The notes under the pieces are model-generated. The model was not told the DNA's origin. It made no database searches and saw only the letters and a program-made list of their open reading frames with translations. The translations under genes and the position numbers were made by a program. Of a stretch of DNA of 64,000 nt, positions 27,595 to 35,171 are shown one piece after another. Each line of letters begins with the position of its first letter. Within the stretch, counting starts at the first letter, position 1. Source of the DNA: Actinomadura sp. DC4 (GTDB lineage Bacteria; Actinomycetota; Actinomycetes; Streptosporangiales; Streptosporangiaceae); contig NZ_JAUEQY010000016.1 in NCBI RefSeq assembly GCF_030406325.1, positions 62,001-126,000 of the forward strand, written 5' to 3'.

Positions 27595-29001
27595 ATGCCG
27601 ATCGATCGACCTTCGCGCGTACGCGACCTCTTCGGGCAGGCCGGATACACCATCGACGGCGTACGGGACCTGCTCGGCCCGGTCGCCGGCGCCGCCTTGG
27701 CCCGCGACGAGATCGTCCCCGCCCAGCGCGTCACGCGTGGCGGTACGCCTCTGGAGACCCTGCTCCAGCTGTTCTGGCTCCAGGTGCCGGTGCCCGGCGA
27801 CGCGCTGGACTTCGCCGACCTGCTCGCGCTGGGCCTGGCCGAGCGCGACGGCGGCGAGGTACGGGCGCGGCTGCACGTCGAACCGGTGGAGGGCACGGAC
27901 GGCTACGTCGTCTCCGACCTCAAGGCGCGCCCCGGCGGCGTACACCTGAGTCCCGATCACGTCGTCGGCCAGGGCGGAGCGTCGGCCAACCTTGCCCAGC
28001 TCGTTGTCCACAGGCCTGTGGACAACCTTCTCGATCTGGGGACGGGGTCGGGCGTGCAGGCGGTCCACCTGTCCGGCCGCGCCCGCCGGATCACCGCCAC
28101 CGACCTCAGCCCGCGCGCCCTCGAACTCGCGCGGCTGAGCTTCGCGCTGTCCGGCATCGAGGCCGAGCTGCTGGCCGGTGATCTGTTCGCGCCCGTGGAC
28201 GGGCGGGAGTTCGACCTGATCGTGTCCAACCCGCCGTTCGTGATCTCCCCGGAGCGGCGGTTCGGCTACCGCGAGTCCGGCCTGAGCGGCGACGACCTGT
28301 GCCGCCGGCTCGTACGGGAAGCACCGCGCCACCTGGCCGAAGACGGCTGGTGTCAGCTACTCGCCAACTGGCTGCACGTCGACGGCGAGGACTGGCGCGA
28401 GCGCGTCGCGGGCTGGGTCGAGGGCGTCGACGGCTGGGTCGGCCAGCGGGACGTCCAGGATCCTGCGGAGTACGCGGAGCTGTGGCTGCGCGACTCGTGT
28501 GAGGTGGGCGGCCCCGAGTACACCGCGCGGTACGACGCCTGGCTGGAGTACTTCGAGCGCCGGAAGGTCACCGGAATCGGCTTCGGCTGGATCAGCCTGC
28601 ACCGGTCCGGCACGGACGACGTACGCGTCGAGGAGCTGCGGCACGCCGTCGACCAGCCTGTGGGCGCGTATGTGGACAACCTCCTGCGCGGCCGTCCCGA
28701 CGTCACGCCCGCCGACACCCTGCGCACCGCCGAAGGGGTCGTCCAGGAGCAGACCGGCCCGCCCGGCGCCGAGGATCCCGAGCGCATCGTGCTGCGGCAG
28801 ACGTACGGCCTGCGGCGGGCCGCACAGGTCGGTACGGTCGCGGCGGCGCTCGCCGGCGCGTGCGACGGTGACCTGCCGCTCGGGCCATTGCTCGCCGCGA
28901 TCGCCGAGCTGACCGGCACCGACCCCGGGGACGTACGCGACCAGGCCCTCGCCGTACTGCCGGATCTGATCGCCGACGGGTTCTTTGACATCATTGGCTG
29001 A
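27595..29001 (+). CDS. Class I SAM-dependent methyltransferase with NPPF motif (PrmC/HemK-like core)
   Basis: 468 residues. An N-terminal helical part (FGQAGYTIDGVRDLLGPVAGAALARDEIVPAQRV) precedes the Rossmann core at about 140-260: NLLDLGTGSGVQAVHLSGRARRITATDLSPRALELARLSF is the SAM motif, and FDLIVSNPPFVISPERRFGYRESG carries the NPPF signature of N-methyltransferases acting on glutamine, DNA or RNA bases. The C-terminal 200 residues are a family-specific extension. The substrate is unknown; it is not PrmC itself, given its size. The ATG abuts a GCCCGC/GCGGGC hairpin and has no ribosome site, so the start may be leaderless (GAGAAT 6 bases upstream). The stop overlaps DUF711 by one base. Confidence 0.82.
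   Translation: MPIDRPSRVRDLFGQAGYTIDGVRDLLGPVAGAALARDEIVPAQRVTRGGTPLETLLQLFWLQVPVPGDALDFADLLALGLAERDGGEVRARLHVEPVEGTDGYVVSDLKARPGGVHLSPDHVVGQGGASANLAQLVVHRPVDNLLDLGTGSGVQAVHLSGRARRITATDLSPRALELARLSFALSGIEAELLAGDLFAPVDGREFDLIVSNPPFVISPERRFGYRESGLSGDDLCRRLVREAPRHLAEDGWCQLLANWLHVDGEDWRERVAGWVEGVDGWVGQRDVQDPAEYAELWLRDSCEVGGPEYTARYDAWLEYFERRKVTGIGFGWISLHRSGTDDVRVEELRHAVDQPVGAYVDNLLRGRPDVTPADTLRTAEGVVQEQTGPPGAEDPERIVLRQTYGLRRAAQVGTVAAALAGACDGDLPLGPLLAAIAELTGTDPGDVRDQALAVLPDLIADGFFDIIG
28003..28026. repeat. 24-base perfect palindrome made of two opposed DnaA-box sequences
   Basis: Inside the methyltransferase gene. TTGTCCACA at 28004-28012 faces TGTGGACAA at 28017-28025, and the outer GT...AC also pairs, making all 24 bases symmetric. 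TTGTCCACA matches the actinomycete DnaA-box consensus. A third exact copy (TGTGGACAA) is at 28671-28679. Function is unproven. Confidence 0.6.
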
Positions 29002-30095
29002 TGGTCCCGATCCGTACGCTCACGCTCGGGGTGGCCGAACCCCACCCGCTGTCCGGCGACGTCATCGCCAAGGCCGCGGGGGCGCTGCGCAGGGCGGAGG
29101 CGGCGTGCCGGGACGACGGCCGTGAGGTGCAGACGCTCCGGCTGTCCACCCGGCCGGTGTTCGGGGACATGACGCCGACCGCCGCGTACGCCCGTGAGCT
29201 GCAGGCGATGCTCGACGACGTCGGGCTCGTCTACTGCTCACTCGGCCCCGCGACCTCGGGCGTCGAGATCATCCCCGACTTGCTGATCGGCAACGACGCG
29301 CTGAACTGCACGGTCCGGCTCGACGGCAACACCGGCGCGGCCCTGCCGGCCGCCGAGGCGATGCTCCGGCTCGCGGACGAGACCGAGGAGGGCTTCGGCA
29401 ACTTCCGGTTCGCCGCGCTGGCGTGCGTCCCGCCGGGCGGTCCGTTCTTCCCGGCCGCCTACCATGAAGGACCGGCGAACCTCACGGTCGGCCTGCAGGG
29501 CGCGAGCGTCGCGGTCCGGGCCGCCGAGTGTGGTCTCGACGGGCTGGCCGAGCGTGCCGCCGCCGCGATCACGACGGAGGCGACGCCCGTCGTACGCCTT
29601 GTGGAGCGGATCGCCTCGGACCTCGGCGTGCGCTTCGGCGGCATCGACCTGTCCCCGGCGCCGAACGGCCCCGACAGCATCGGCGCGGCCTTCGAGACGG
29701 TGGCCGGCGCGTTCGGCGCGCCCGGCACCCTCGCCGCCGCTGCGGCGCTGACCGAGGCGCTGCGTGGCACCGCCCTGCCGACCTGCGGATACAACGGGCT
29801 CATGCTGCCGGTGATGGAAGACGTCGTGATCGCGCGGCGCTGGGCGGAGGGCGCGATCGGCCTGCACGACCTGCTCGCCTACTCCTCGGTCTGCGGCACC
29901 GGCCTGGACACCGTGCCGCTGCCCGGCGACAGCTCGCCCGGCGACCTGGCCCGGCTGCTGCTCGACGTCACCGCCCTGGCCGTACGGCTGCGCAAGCCGC
30001 TGTCGGCCCGGTTGTTCCCGGTGCCGGGCACGCGCGCCGGCGACCGTACGGCCTTCACCTCGCCCTACCTCACCAACACCACGGTCAGGTGGTGA
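29001..30095 (+). CDS. DUF711/UPF0210 family protein
   Basis: 364 residues. I recognise the DUF711 family by its sequence character: an N-terminal half with RTLTLGVAEPHPL and FGNFRFAALACVPPGGPFFPAAYHEG, and a C-terminal half with GGIDLSPAPNGPDSIGAAFE and ALPTCGYNGLMLPVMEDVVIARRWAEGAIGLHDLLAYSSVCGTGLDTVPLPGD. Family members are large, soluble and of unknown biochemical function; structures are reported to resemble glycyl-radical-like barrels, which I would not lean on. Cysteines in CGYNG and SSVCGTG are candidates for activity. Its ATG overlaps the methyltransferase stop (TGATG), so the two are translationally coupled. The 3' end overlaps the convergent hydrolase gene by 11 bases. Confidence 0.85.
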   Translation: MVPIRTLTLGVAEPHPLSGDVIAKAAGALRRAEAACRDDGREVQTLRLSTRPVFGDMTPTAAYARELQAMLDDVGLVYCSLGPATSGVEIIPDLLIGNDALNCTVRLDGNTGAALPAAEAMLRLADETEEGFGNFRFAALACVPPGGPFFPAAYHEGPANLTVGLQGASVAVRAAECGLDGLAERAAAAITTEATPVVRLVERIASDLGVRFGGIDLSPAPNGPDSIGAAFETVAGAFGAPGTLAAAAALTEALRGTALPTCGYNGLMLPVMEDVVIARRWAEGAIGLHDLLAYSSVCGTGLDTVPLPGDSSPGDLARLLLDVTALAVRLRKPLSARLFPVPGTRAGDRTAFTSPYLTNTTVRW

Positions 30096-30975
30096 CGCGG
30101 GCGATCGCCTCCAGGCTCGCCGCGACGTAGGCCTTCGGTGCGGCCAGGAAGACGTCGTGGTCGTCCTCGAGCAGGACGACGTCGGCGCCGAGGCGGTCGG
30201 CCATGTCCCGCTGGTCGCGCGGCGGCACCGCGCTGTCCTTCGTCGTCACGACGACGGAGGTCGGCACGCCGGCCAGCGCCGCCGCGTGCGGGCGGAAGTC
30301 GAAGTCGTACTCGGCGAGCATGACGTCGACGAGCACGCGCGGGTGGCACTGCACGAGCTCGCGGCGCAGCCACTGCCACAGCAGCTTTGTCTCAGAGCTG
30401 CGGTTGCGGGTGTCGTTGAAGAACCGCAACGGCAGCGAGCGGCCGACGTCGTACCTGGTCAGCGGCCGGACCGCCCGGAGCAGTGGCTTGGTGATCTTGT
30501 CGACCACGCTGTCGAAGCGCATCGCCGTCGCCTGCAACACGAGCCCGGCGACGCGGTCGGGGTGGCGGCGTGCCAGCTCCAGCCCGATCGGCCCGCCGAG
30601 GGAGTAGCCCAGGACGATCACCTTGTCGATGCCGAGCGCGTCGAGCAGGGCGACGTGATCGTCGGCGCTGTCCTCGATGCGGAACCGCTCGTCTCGCTGC
30701 GGCCCGCGGCCGTGCCCGTGATGGTCCATCGCCACCATGCCGCCGGGGAGCCGGGGCATGAGATGGCAGAAGTTGACGTCCGCGGTGAGGGTCCAGCCGT
30801 GCAGGAGCAGCACCGGCGCGGGGCCCTCGACGACGCGCGCGGTGACCCGGCCGCGGCCGGGCAGGTCGACGATGCGCGGAGGCGGCAGGTCGGCGGGTTC
30901 GATCATGCCGGCGCCGACCCGGCCCAGCGGACGTACGAATCCGAGTCCCCTGCGGAGGTCGGCCTGCGCACCCAT
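30085..30975 (-). CDS. Alpha/beta hydrolase
   Basis: 296 residues. The oxyanion segment is PVLLLHGWTLTADVNFCHL, the nucleophile elbow is VLGYSLGGPIGLELARRHP (Ser), the acid probably Asp in VVTTKDSAVPPRDQ, and the base His in LLEDDHDVFLAAP. The pattern DHHGHGRGPQRDERFRIEDSADDHVALLDALG is common in actinobacterial lipase/esterase-like hydrolases. There is no signal peptide, so it is cytosolic. ATG 30975 is used (MGAQADLRRGLGFVRPL); upstream sequence is unlike the family. It is divergent from the DUF523 gene by about 95 bases. The substrate is unknown. Confidence 0.88.
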   Translation of the reverse strand: MGAQADLRRGLGFVRPLGRVGAGMIEPADLPPPRIVDLPGRGRVTARVVEGPAPVLLLHGWTLTADVNFCHLMPRLPGGMVAMDHHGHGRGPQRDERFRIEDSADDHVALLDALGIDKVIVLGYSLGGPIGLELARRHPDRVAGLVLQATAMRFDSVVDKITKPLLRAVRPLTRYDVGRSLPLRFFNDTRNRSSETKLLWQWLRRELVQCHPRVLVDVMLAEYDFDFRPHAAALAGVPTSVVVTTKDSAVPPRDQRDMADRLGADVVLLEDDHDVFLAAPKAYVAASLEAIARVTT

Positions 30976-31070
30976 GAGAAGAGCTTCGCACGACAAGCAA
31001 ATCAGGGATATGAGACGGTCGTCACACCTGTCCGCACGGTTCTCGCGAACGGTCGTTAGTGTGGAAGGTG

Positions 31071-31562
31071 ATGGAGCGAATCCTGGTGAGCGCCTGTCTG
31101 CTCGGCCAGCCCGTGCGCTTCGACGGCACCGGCAAGGCCAGTCACGACGCCCTCTTCGACCAGTGGCGGAACGAGGGGCGCCTCGTCCCGTTCTGCCCTG
31201 AGGTGCGCGGCGGGCTCACCGTCCCCCGTCCGCCCGCCGAGATCAGCGGCGGTTTCGGTGAGGACGTCCTGGACGGACGGGCGAAGGTCCTCACGCGCGA
31301 CGGCGCCGACGTCACCCGGCACTTCGTCGTCGGCGCCTGGCAGGCCCTCGAACAGGCCCGCGCCTGCGACGCCCGCATCGCGATCCTCAAGGAGGGCAGC
31401 CCCTCGTGCGGCAGCCTCAGCGTCCACGACGGATCTTTCCGGGGCCGTAAGGTCCCCGGCGAGGGCGTGACGACCGCCCTGCTGGAGCGGCACGGCATCG
31501 CCGTCTTCGCCGAGGACGCCATGAGCGCGGCGGCCGCCCGGCTGGCGGAGCTCGAAGGCTGA
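31071..31562 (+). CDS. DUF523 (YbbK-like) protein
   Basis: 163 residues, MERILVSACLLGQPVRFDGTGK. Family cysteines are all present: SACLLG, FCPEVRGGLTVPRPPAEI, ARACDARIAI, and LKEGSPSCGSLSVHDGSF. This is the DUF523 signature; function is unknown, though conserved Cys/Glu/Ser patterns suggest metal binding or a purine-related enzyme in other species (not proven). ATG 31071 follows GGAAGG; earlier in-frame codons (31059) are disfavoured. It is separated from the MDR gene by 68 bases containing a MerR-type symmetric site, so the two are probably regulated apart. Confidence 0.88.
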   Translation: MERILVSACLLGQPVRFDGTGKASHDALFDQWRNEGRLVPFCPEVRGGLTVPRPPAEISGGFGEDVLDGRAKVLTRDGADVTRHFVVGAWQALEQARACDARIAILKEGSPSCGSLSVHDGSFRGRKVPGEGVTTALLERHGIAVFAEDAMSAAAARLAELEG

Positions 31563-31566
31563 CCGC

Positions 31567-31601
31567 TTGACCTCGACCAACGTTGAGGTTGAACACTGCT
31601 C
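31567..31601 (+). promoter_or_regulatory. MerR/SoxR-like promoter site followed by GAACACTGCTC box
   Basis: TTGACC (-35-like, 31567-31572) overlaps the interrupted inverted repeat ACCTCGACCAACGTTGAGGT (31570-31589), symmetric at ACCTC-AC....GT-GAGGT. Such repeats between widely spaced -35 and -10 hexamers are typical of MerR/SoxR-controlled promoters. Directly after it, GAACACTGCTC (31591-31601) differs by one base from the GAACANTGTTC boxes upstream of the pump gene at 32748. Confidence 0.55.
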
Positions 31602-31630
31602 CGAAACGGCGACGTGGAGCGGTGATCGAT

Positions 31631-32572
31631 ATGCGAGCGGTACGGGTGGAGCGGTTCGGCGGCCCCGAGGTCCTCACGGTGGCGGAGGTGCCGCACCCGG
31701 TGGCCGGGCCGGGACAGGCCGTGGTGGCGGTGGCCGCCGCGGACGTCCTGTTCGTCGAGGCCCAGGTCCGCGCCGGCGCGGGCGGTGAGTACTTCCCGGT
31801 ACGGCCGCCGTACGTGCCGGGCCACGGGGTCGCCGGGCGGGTGATCGCCGTCGGCTCGGGTGTGGACGACGGGTGGATCGGCCGGCGCGTCGCCGGTCAG
31901 CTGAGGGACGACGGTGGGTACGCCGAGCGGGTCGCGGTCGCGGCCGAGGACCTCGTCCCGGTCCCGGACGGGCTGGACCTGCGCGAGGCGGCGGCACTGC
32001 TGCACGACGGCGTGACCGCGCTCGGCCTGGCCGAGAGCACGGGCGTCCGGGAGGGCGAGCGGGTGCTCGTCACGGCGGCGGCCGGCGGTCTCGGCATTCT
32101 CCTCGTGCAGCTCGCGCACGCGGCCGGCGCGACGGTCGTCGGGGCGGCACGCGGCGAGCGGAAGCTGGACCTGATCCGTACGCACGGCGCTCTCGTCGCG
32201 GTCGACTACTCCGAACCCGGCTGGACCGTTCCCGGAGGCGTGGACGTGGTCTTCGACGGCGCGGGCGGCGAGATCGGACGGGCGGCGTTCGACCTGACGG
32301 TGAGCGGCGGGCGCTTCTCGGCGCACGGCACCCCCGCCGGCGGCTTCGCACTGCCGGCCGGCGAGCGGCGCGGCGTGACCGTACGCGGGATCGAGCAGGT
32401 GCGGTTCGCGCCGCACGAGGCCAGGCGGCTGCTCGCGCGGGCGCTGTCCGAGGCGGCGGCGGGCCGGCTGCGGCCGGTCATCGGGCAGACGTTCCCGCTG
32501 GAACGGGCGGCCGAGGCGCATGCCGCGATCGAGGGACGCGCGGTCGTGGGGAAGACCCTCCTGCTGGCCTGA
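31631..32572 (+). CDS. Zinc-independent MDR-family NADPH:quinone reductase-like oxidoreductase
   Basis: 313 residues from ATG 31631 (MRAVRVERFGGPEVLTVAEVPHP), the standard quinone-oxidoreductase opening. The GroES-like half has PPYVPGHGVAGRVIAVGSGV. The NADP-binding motif is VLVTAAAGGLGILLVQLAHAAGATVVGAARGERKLDLIR. The C-terminal PVIGQTFPLERAAEAHAAIEGRAVVGKTLLL is typical. The structural zinc cysteines of alcohol dehydrogenases are absent. The upstream interval carries a MerR/SoxR-like site and a GAACACTGCTC box, which suggests induction by electrophiles or by the same effector as the pump gene 175 bases downstream. Confidence 0.9.
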   Translation: MRAVRVERFGGPEVLTVAEVPHPVAGPGQAVVAVAAADVLFVEAQVRAGAGGEYFPVRPPYVPGHGVAGRVIAVGSGVDDGWIGRRVAGQLRDDGGYAERVAVAAEDLVPVPDGLDLREAAALLHDGVTALGLAESTGVREGERVLVTAAAGGLGILLVQLAHAAGATVVGAARGERKLDLIRTHGALVAVDYSEPGWTVPGGVDVVFDGAGGEIGRAAFDLTVSGGRFSAHGTPAGGFALPAGERRGVTVRGIEQVRFAPHEARRLLARALSEAAAGRLRPVIGQTFPLERAAEAHAAIEGRAVVGKTLLLA

Positions 32573-32612
32573 CGCGATATGTCTTGACCCCCGCATTAAC
32601 GCGATATATCTT
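32572..32612 (+). promoter_or_regulatory. Direct repeat of ACGCGATATRTCTT upstream of pump gene
   Basis: ACGCGATATGTCTT (32572-32585) and ACGCGATATATCTT (32599-32612) differ at one base and are 27 bases apart start to start. The first begins in the stop region of the oxidoreductase gene. Similar CGATATAT motifs occur in PadR-type operators in actinomycetes; no such regulator is adjacent. Confidence 0.45.
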
Positions 32613-32657
32613 CTCTCAAAGCGAGACTTAATCGACTTGACGCAGGCCGGTGCGGGG

Positions 32658-32690
32658 AGAACACTGTTCCGCAATATCGAACAGTGTTCT
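32658..32690 (+). promoter_or_regulatory. Two GAACANTGTTC boxes forming a 33-base inverted repeat
   Basis: Left arm AGAACACTGTTC (32658-32669) and right arm GAACAGTGTTCT (32679-32690) are perfect reverse complements. Each arm is itself a palindrome (GAACA-N-TGTTC). Centres are 20 bases apart, two helical turns, as expected for a dimer-of-dimers TetR-type repressor site. Confidence 0.65.
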
Positions 32691-32693
32691 TAT

Positions 32694-32729
32694 AGCGAGC
32701 GTCGTTCTTTTACCGGAGCGACGTTCGCT
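32694..32729 (+). repeat. Leader stem-loop just upstream of the pump ribosome site
   Basis: AGCGAGCGTCGTTC (32694-32707) pairs with GAGCGACGTTCGCT (32716-32729) at 12 of 14 positions around TTTTACCG. It sits 10 bases before the GGAGG at 32739, so it would be in the 5' leader if transcription starts near 32690. It could equally be another operator. Confidence 0.45.
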
Positions 32730-32747
32730 TGTGATTCGGAGGAGATC

Positions 32748-34415
32748 ATGACCACTACGGAGGCCCTGGCGGGCCCACCCGCCACCCGTGAGCCCTACCC
32801 CTTGCGCTGGATAGCGCTGTTCGTCCTGCTCGCCGCCGAGGTCATGGACCTGCTCGACGCGTTGGTCACCAACATCGCCGCGCCGTCGATCCGGGCCGAC
32901 ATCGGCGGCAGCGCGAGCGTGATCCAGTGGCTCGGCGCGGCGTACACCCTGGCCATGGCGGTCGGGCTGATCACCGGTGGCCGGCTGGGCGACATCGTCG
33001 GACGCCGCAGGATGTTCATCATCGGCGCGCTCGGCTTCACCGCCGGGTCGCTGCTGTGCGCGGTGTCGCAGTCACCGGAGATGCTGATCGCGTCCCGGGG
33101 CGTGCAGGGCATCTTCGGCGCCGTGATGCTCCCGCAGGGGCTCGGCCTGATCAAGGAGATGTTCTCCGAGAAGGAGACGGCCAAGGCGTTCGGCATGTTC
33201 GGGCCGGTCATGGGCCTGTCCTCGATCGGCGGGCCGATCCTGGCCGGCTGGCTCATCGGCGCCGACTACTTCGGCACCGGCTGGCGCATGATCTTCCTGA
33301 TCAACCTGCCGCTCGGGCTGCTCGCGGTCGCCGGCGGCCTGCGGTTCCTGCCGGAGTCGCGGTCGGAACGGCCGCCGCGCCTCGACCTGGTCGGCGTGGT
33401 GCTGGCCGCCGTCGCCTCGCTGTTGATCGTCTACCCGCTGGTCCAAGGCCGTGAGCTGGGCTGGCCCGCGTGGACGTTCGTCTCGATGGCCGCCGCGGTC
33501 GCCATCTTCGGCTTCTTCGGCTGGTACGAGTCGCGCAAGCACCGTGCGGGCGGCGACCCGCTGGTGGTGCCCAGCCTGTTCCGCAAGCGCGGCTTCACCG
33601 GCGGTCTGATCGTCGGGATGGTGTTCTTCTCGGGCATGGCCGGGTTCTCGCTGGCCTTCAGCCTCTACACCCAGCTCGGCCTCGGCTACTCACCGCTGAA
33701 GGCCGGTCTTACGGGCGTACCGCTGTCGATCGGCATGATCATCGGGTTCGGCCTGGCCCAGGCCGTACAAAGGTTCGGCCGCAAGGTCATCCACTTCGGC
33801 GTCGTCGTGATGGCGGCGGGCGTCGCGTGCATCGTCCTCACGCTGCACCTGGCCGGGCTGGAGGTGAGCCCGTGGCAGTTCGCGCCCGCGGTGGGGCTGA
33901 GCGGGCTCGGCATGGGCCTGCTGATGGCGCCGTTCTTCGACACCGTCCTCGCCGGCGTCGACACGCACGAGACCGGGTCGGCCTCCGGCGCGCTCACCGC
34001 AGTGCAGCAACTCGGGAACGCGCTGGGCGTCGCGGTGCTCGGCACGCTGTTCTTCGGCGTCCTCGGCGGTCATGTCGCCCAGGCGACCGACACCGTGGCG
34101 CCCAAGGCGATCGCGGCGGCCGGGATGTCCGGTCCGGCGCAGGACCGGCTCGTGGCCGCGCTGCGTGCCTGCGGGCACGACCGCGCGTCCGCCGAGGACG
34201 CGGAGGCCGTACCGGACTCCTGCGTCCGGCTGACCGGCGAGCTGCGTTCCGCCCCCGCGCCGGTCCAGCGGGCCGTGGCCGGCGCGGGGGCCGAGGCGGC
34301 CAAGCGTGGGTTCGGTGACGCGATGAAGATCACCTTGTGGGTCGAGGTCGGCCTGCTCGGGCTGACCTTCCTCACCGCGTTCCTGATGCCGAAGCGCGCT
34401 CGTCCGGAGGAGTGA
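32748..34415 (+). CDS. DHA2-family MFS efflux transporter (second, 14 TM)
   Basis: A 555-residue drug exporter. The cytoplasmic start MTTTEALAGPPATREPYPLRW leads into LFVLLAAEVMDLLDALVTNIAAPSIRADIG, with motif D1 as LLDALVTNIAAPSI. Motif A is GGRLGDIVGRRRMF. The GPVMGLSSIGGPILAGWLI stretch and ETGSASGALTAVQQLGNALGVAVLGTLFF are characteristic. An extracellular loop at about 440-510 carries two cysteines (ALRACGHDRAS, PDSCVRL). ATG 32748 has GGAGG 8 bases upstream; the long open frame before it covers the promoter. Its promoter holds two operator types, and it shares a GAACANTGTTC-like box with the oxidoreductase upstream. No regulator gene is adjacent. Confidence 0.92.
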   Translation: MTTTEALAGPPATREPYPLRWIALFVLLAAEVMDLLDALVTNIAAPSIRADIGGSASVIQWLGAAYTLAMAVGLITGGRLGDIVGRRRMFIIGALGFTAGSLLCAVSQSPEMLIASRGVQGIFGAVMLPQGLGLIKEMFSEKETAKAFGMFGPVMGLSSIGGPILAGWLIGADYFGTGWRMIFLINLPLGLLAVAGGLRFLPESRSERPPRLDLVGVVLAAVASLLIVYPLVQGRELGWPAWTFVSMAAAVAIFGFFGWYESRKHRAGGDPLVVPSLFRKRGFTGGLIVGMVFFSGMAGFSLAFSLYTQLGLGYSPLKAGLTGVPLSIGMIIGFGLAQAVQRFGRKVIHFGVVVMAAGVACIVLTLHLAGLEVSPWQFAPAVGLSGLGMGLLMAPFFDTVLAGVDTHETGSASGALTAVQQLGNALGVAVLGTLFFGVLGGHVAQATDTVAPKAIAAAGMSGPAQDRLVAALRACGHDRASAEDAEAVPDSCVRLTGELRSAPAPVQRAVAGAGAEAAKRGFGDAMKITLWVEVGLLGLTFLTAFLMPKRARPEE

Positions 34416-34419
34416 TCCA

Positions 34420-34465
34420 GAAGGGCCGTCTATGGGCGAGAAGCGCCGCCTGCGGGCGGCCCTTC
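34420..34465. terminator. Terminator between the pump gene and the DUF1707 gene
   Basis: GAAGGGCCG (34420-34428) and CGGCCCTTC (34457-34465) enclose a 28-base GC-rich loop that can fold further (GCCGCC / GGGCGGC). It lies between two convergent stops and can serve both. Confidence 0.65.
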
Positions 34466-34466
34466 G

Positions 34467-35105
34467 TCATTCCGCCCGACGGCGTCGTTCGAGCTTCTGC
34501 TGCTTACGCTCCAGCTTGCGGCGCTTGAGCTCCGCGTCCGAGGGCTTGCGCTTCACACTGACGCCGCCCCAGAAGGCCAGGCCGGAGACGATGATCTGCG
34601 GGCCGGTGCCCGTACCGCTCGCCTGGTGGTCGAAGCCGCCCATGATGCCGATGCCGTTCACATGGACCTCGGCGTCCTCGGGCACGATGATCTCGATGCC
34701 GCCCATGACGGCCCAGGCCCGGATCGTCACCTGCGGCGTGGTGAACTTCGCCTCGCGCAGGTCGATCTCGCCGCCGCCCCAGAAGGCCACGGCGTTGAAC
34801 AGCTTGGGCATCACCCACGGACCCTTGCGCTCGAATCCGCTCATGATGCCGACGCCGACCGTCGAGGTGGGGGCGCCGTCGACGACGCGGTCCGTACGGG
34901 CGACCGCCGTCGAGGTCGTCGGCAGGTCGCGCGTGATGGGCTCGAGGTCGCCATACGTCTTCGCCGCGTACACTGCGTCGAGTCGTTCGTCGAGTTCCTG
35001 CAGGTCAAGCCTGCCATCCCCGGCTGCTTCCCGAAGGATCGAGGCGACGTCGTCCCGTTCGACGTCGGAGATGCGCATCTCGCGGCGCTCGGGGGGATTC
35101 ATCAT
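34467..35105 (-). CDS. DUF1707 protein with C-terminal LiaF/cell-wall-active-antibiotic-response-like domain
   Basis: 212 residues. The N-terminal DUF1707 domain (MRISDVERDDVASILREAAGDGRLDLQELDERLDAVYAAKTYGDLEPITRDLP) is the SHOCT-like element found in many actinobacterial membrane-stress proteins. After a linker, a beta-rich domain repeats short strands: VGVGIMSGFERKGPWVMPKLFNAVAFWGGGEIDLREA, VTIRAWAVMGGIEIIVPEDAEVHVNGIGIMGGFDH, IIVSGLAFWGGVSVKRKP. This matches the LiaF/DUF2154-type C-terminal fold. The end is very basic (RRKLERKQQKLERRRRAE). It has no membrane helix. A role in envelope-stress sensing is a family-level inference. A shorter start at the inner ATG (MRISD) is possible. Confidence 0.85.
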   Translation of the reverse strand: MMNPPERREMRISDVERDDVASILREAAGDGRLDLQELDERLDAVYAAKTYGDLEPITRDLPTTSTAVARTDRVVDGAPTSTVGVGIMSGFERKGPWVMPKLFNAVAFWGGGEIDLREAKFTTPQVTIRAWAVMGGIEIIVPEDAEVHVNGIGIMGGFDHQASGTGTGPQIIVSGLAFWGGVSVKRKPSDAELKRRKLERKQQKLERRRRAE

Positions 35106-35171
35106 GCGGACAGACTAAAACGCCGGGTCGGACCTATGTACTGCACTTCGCCCGGCGCGCTTGGAGGATCG

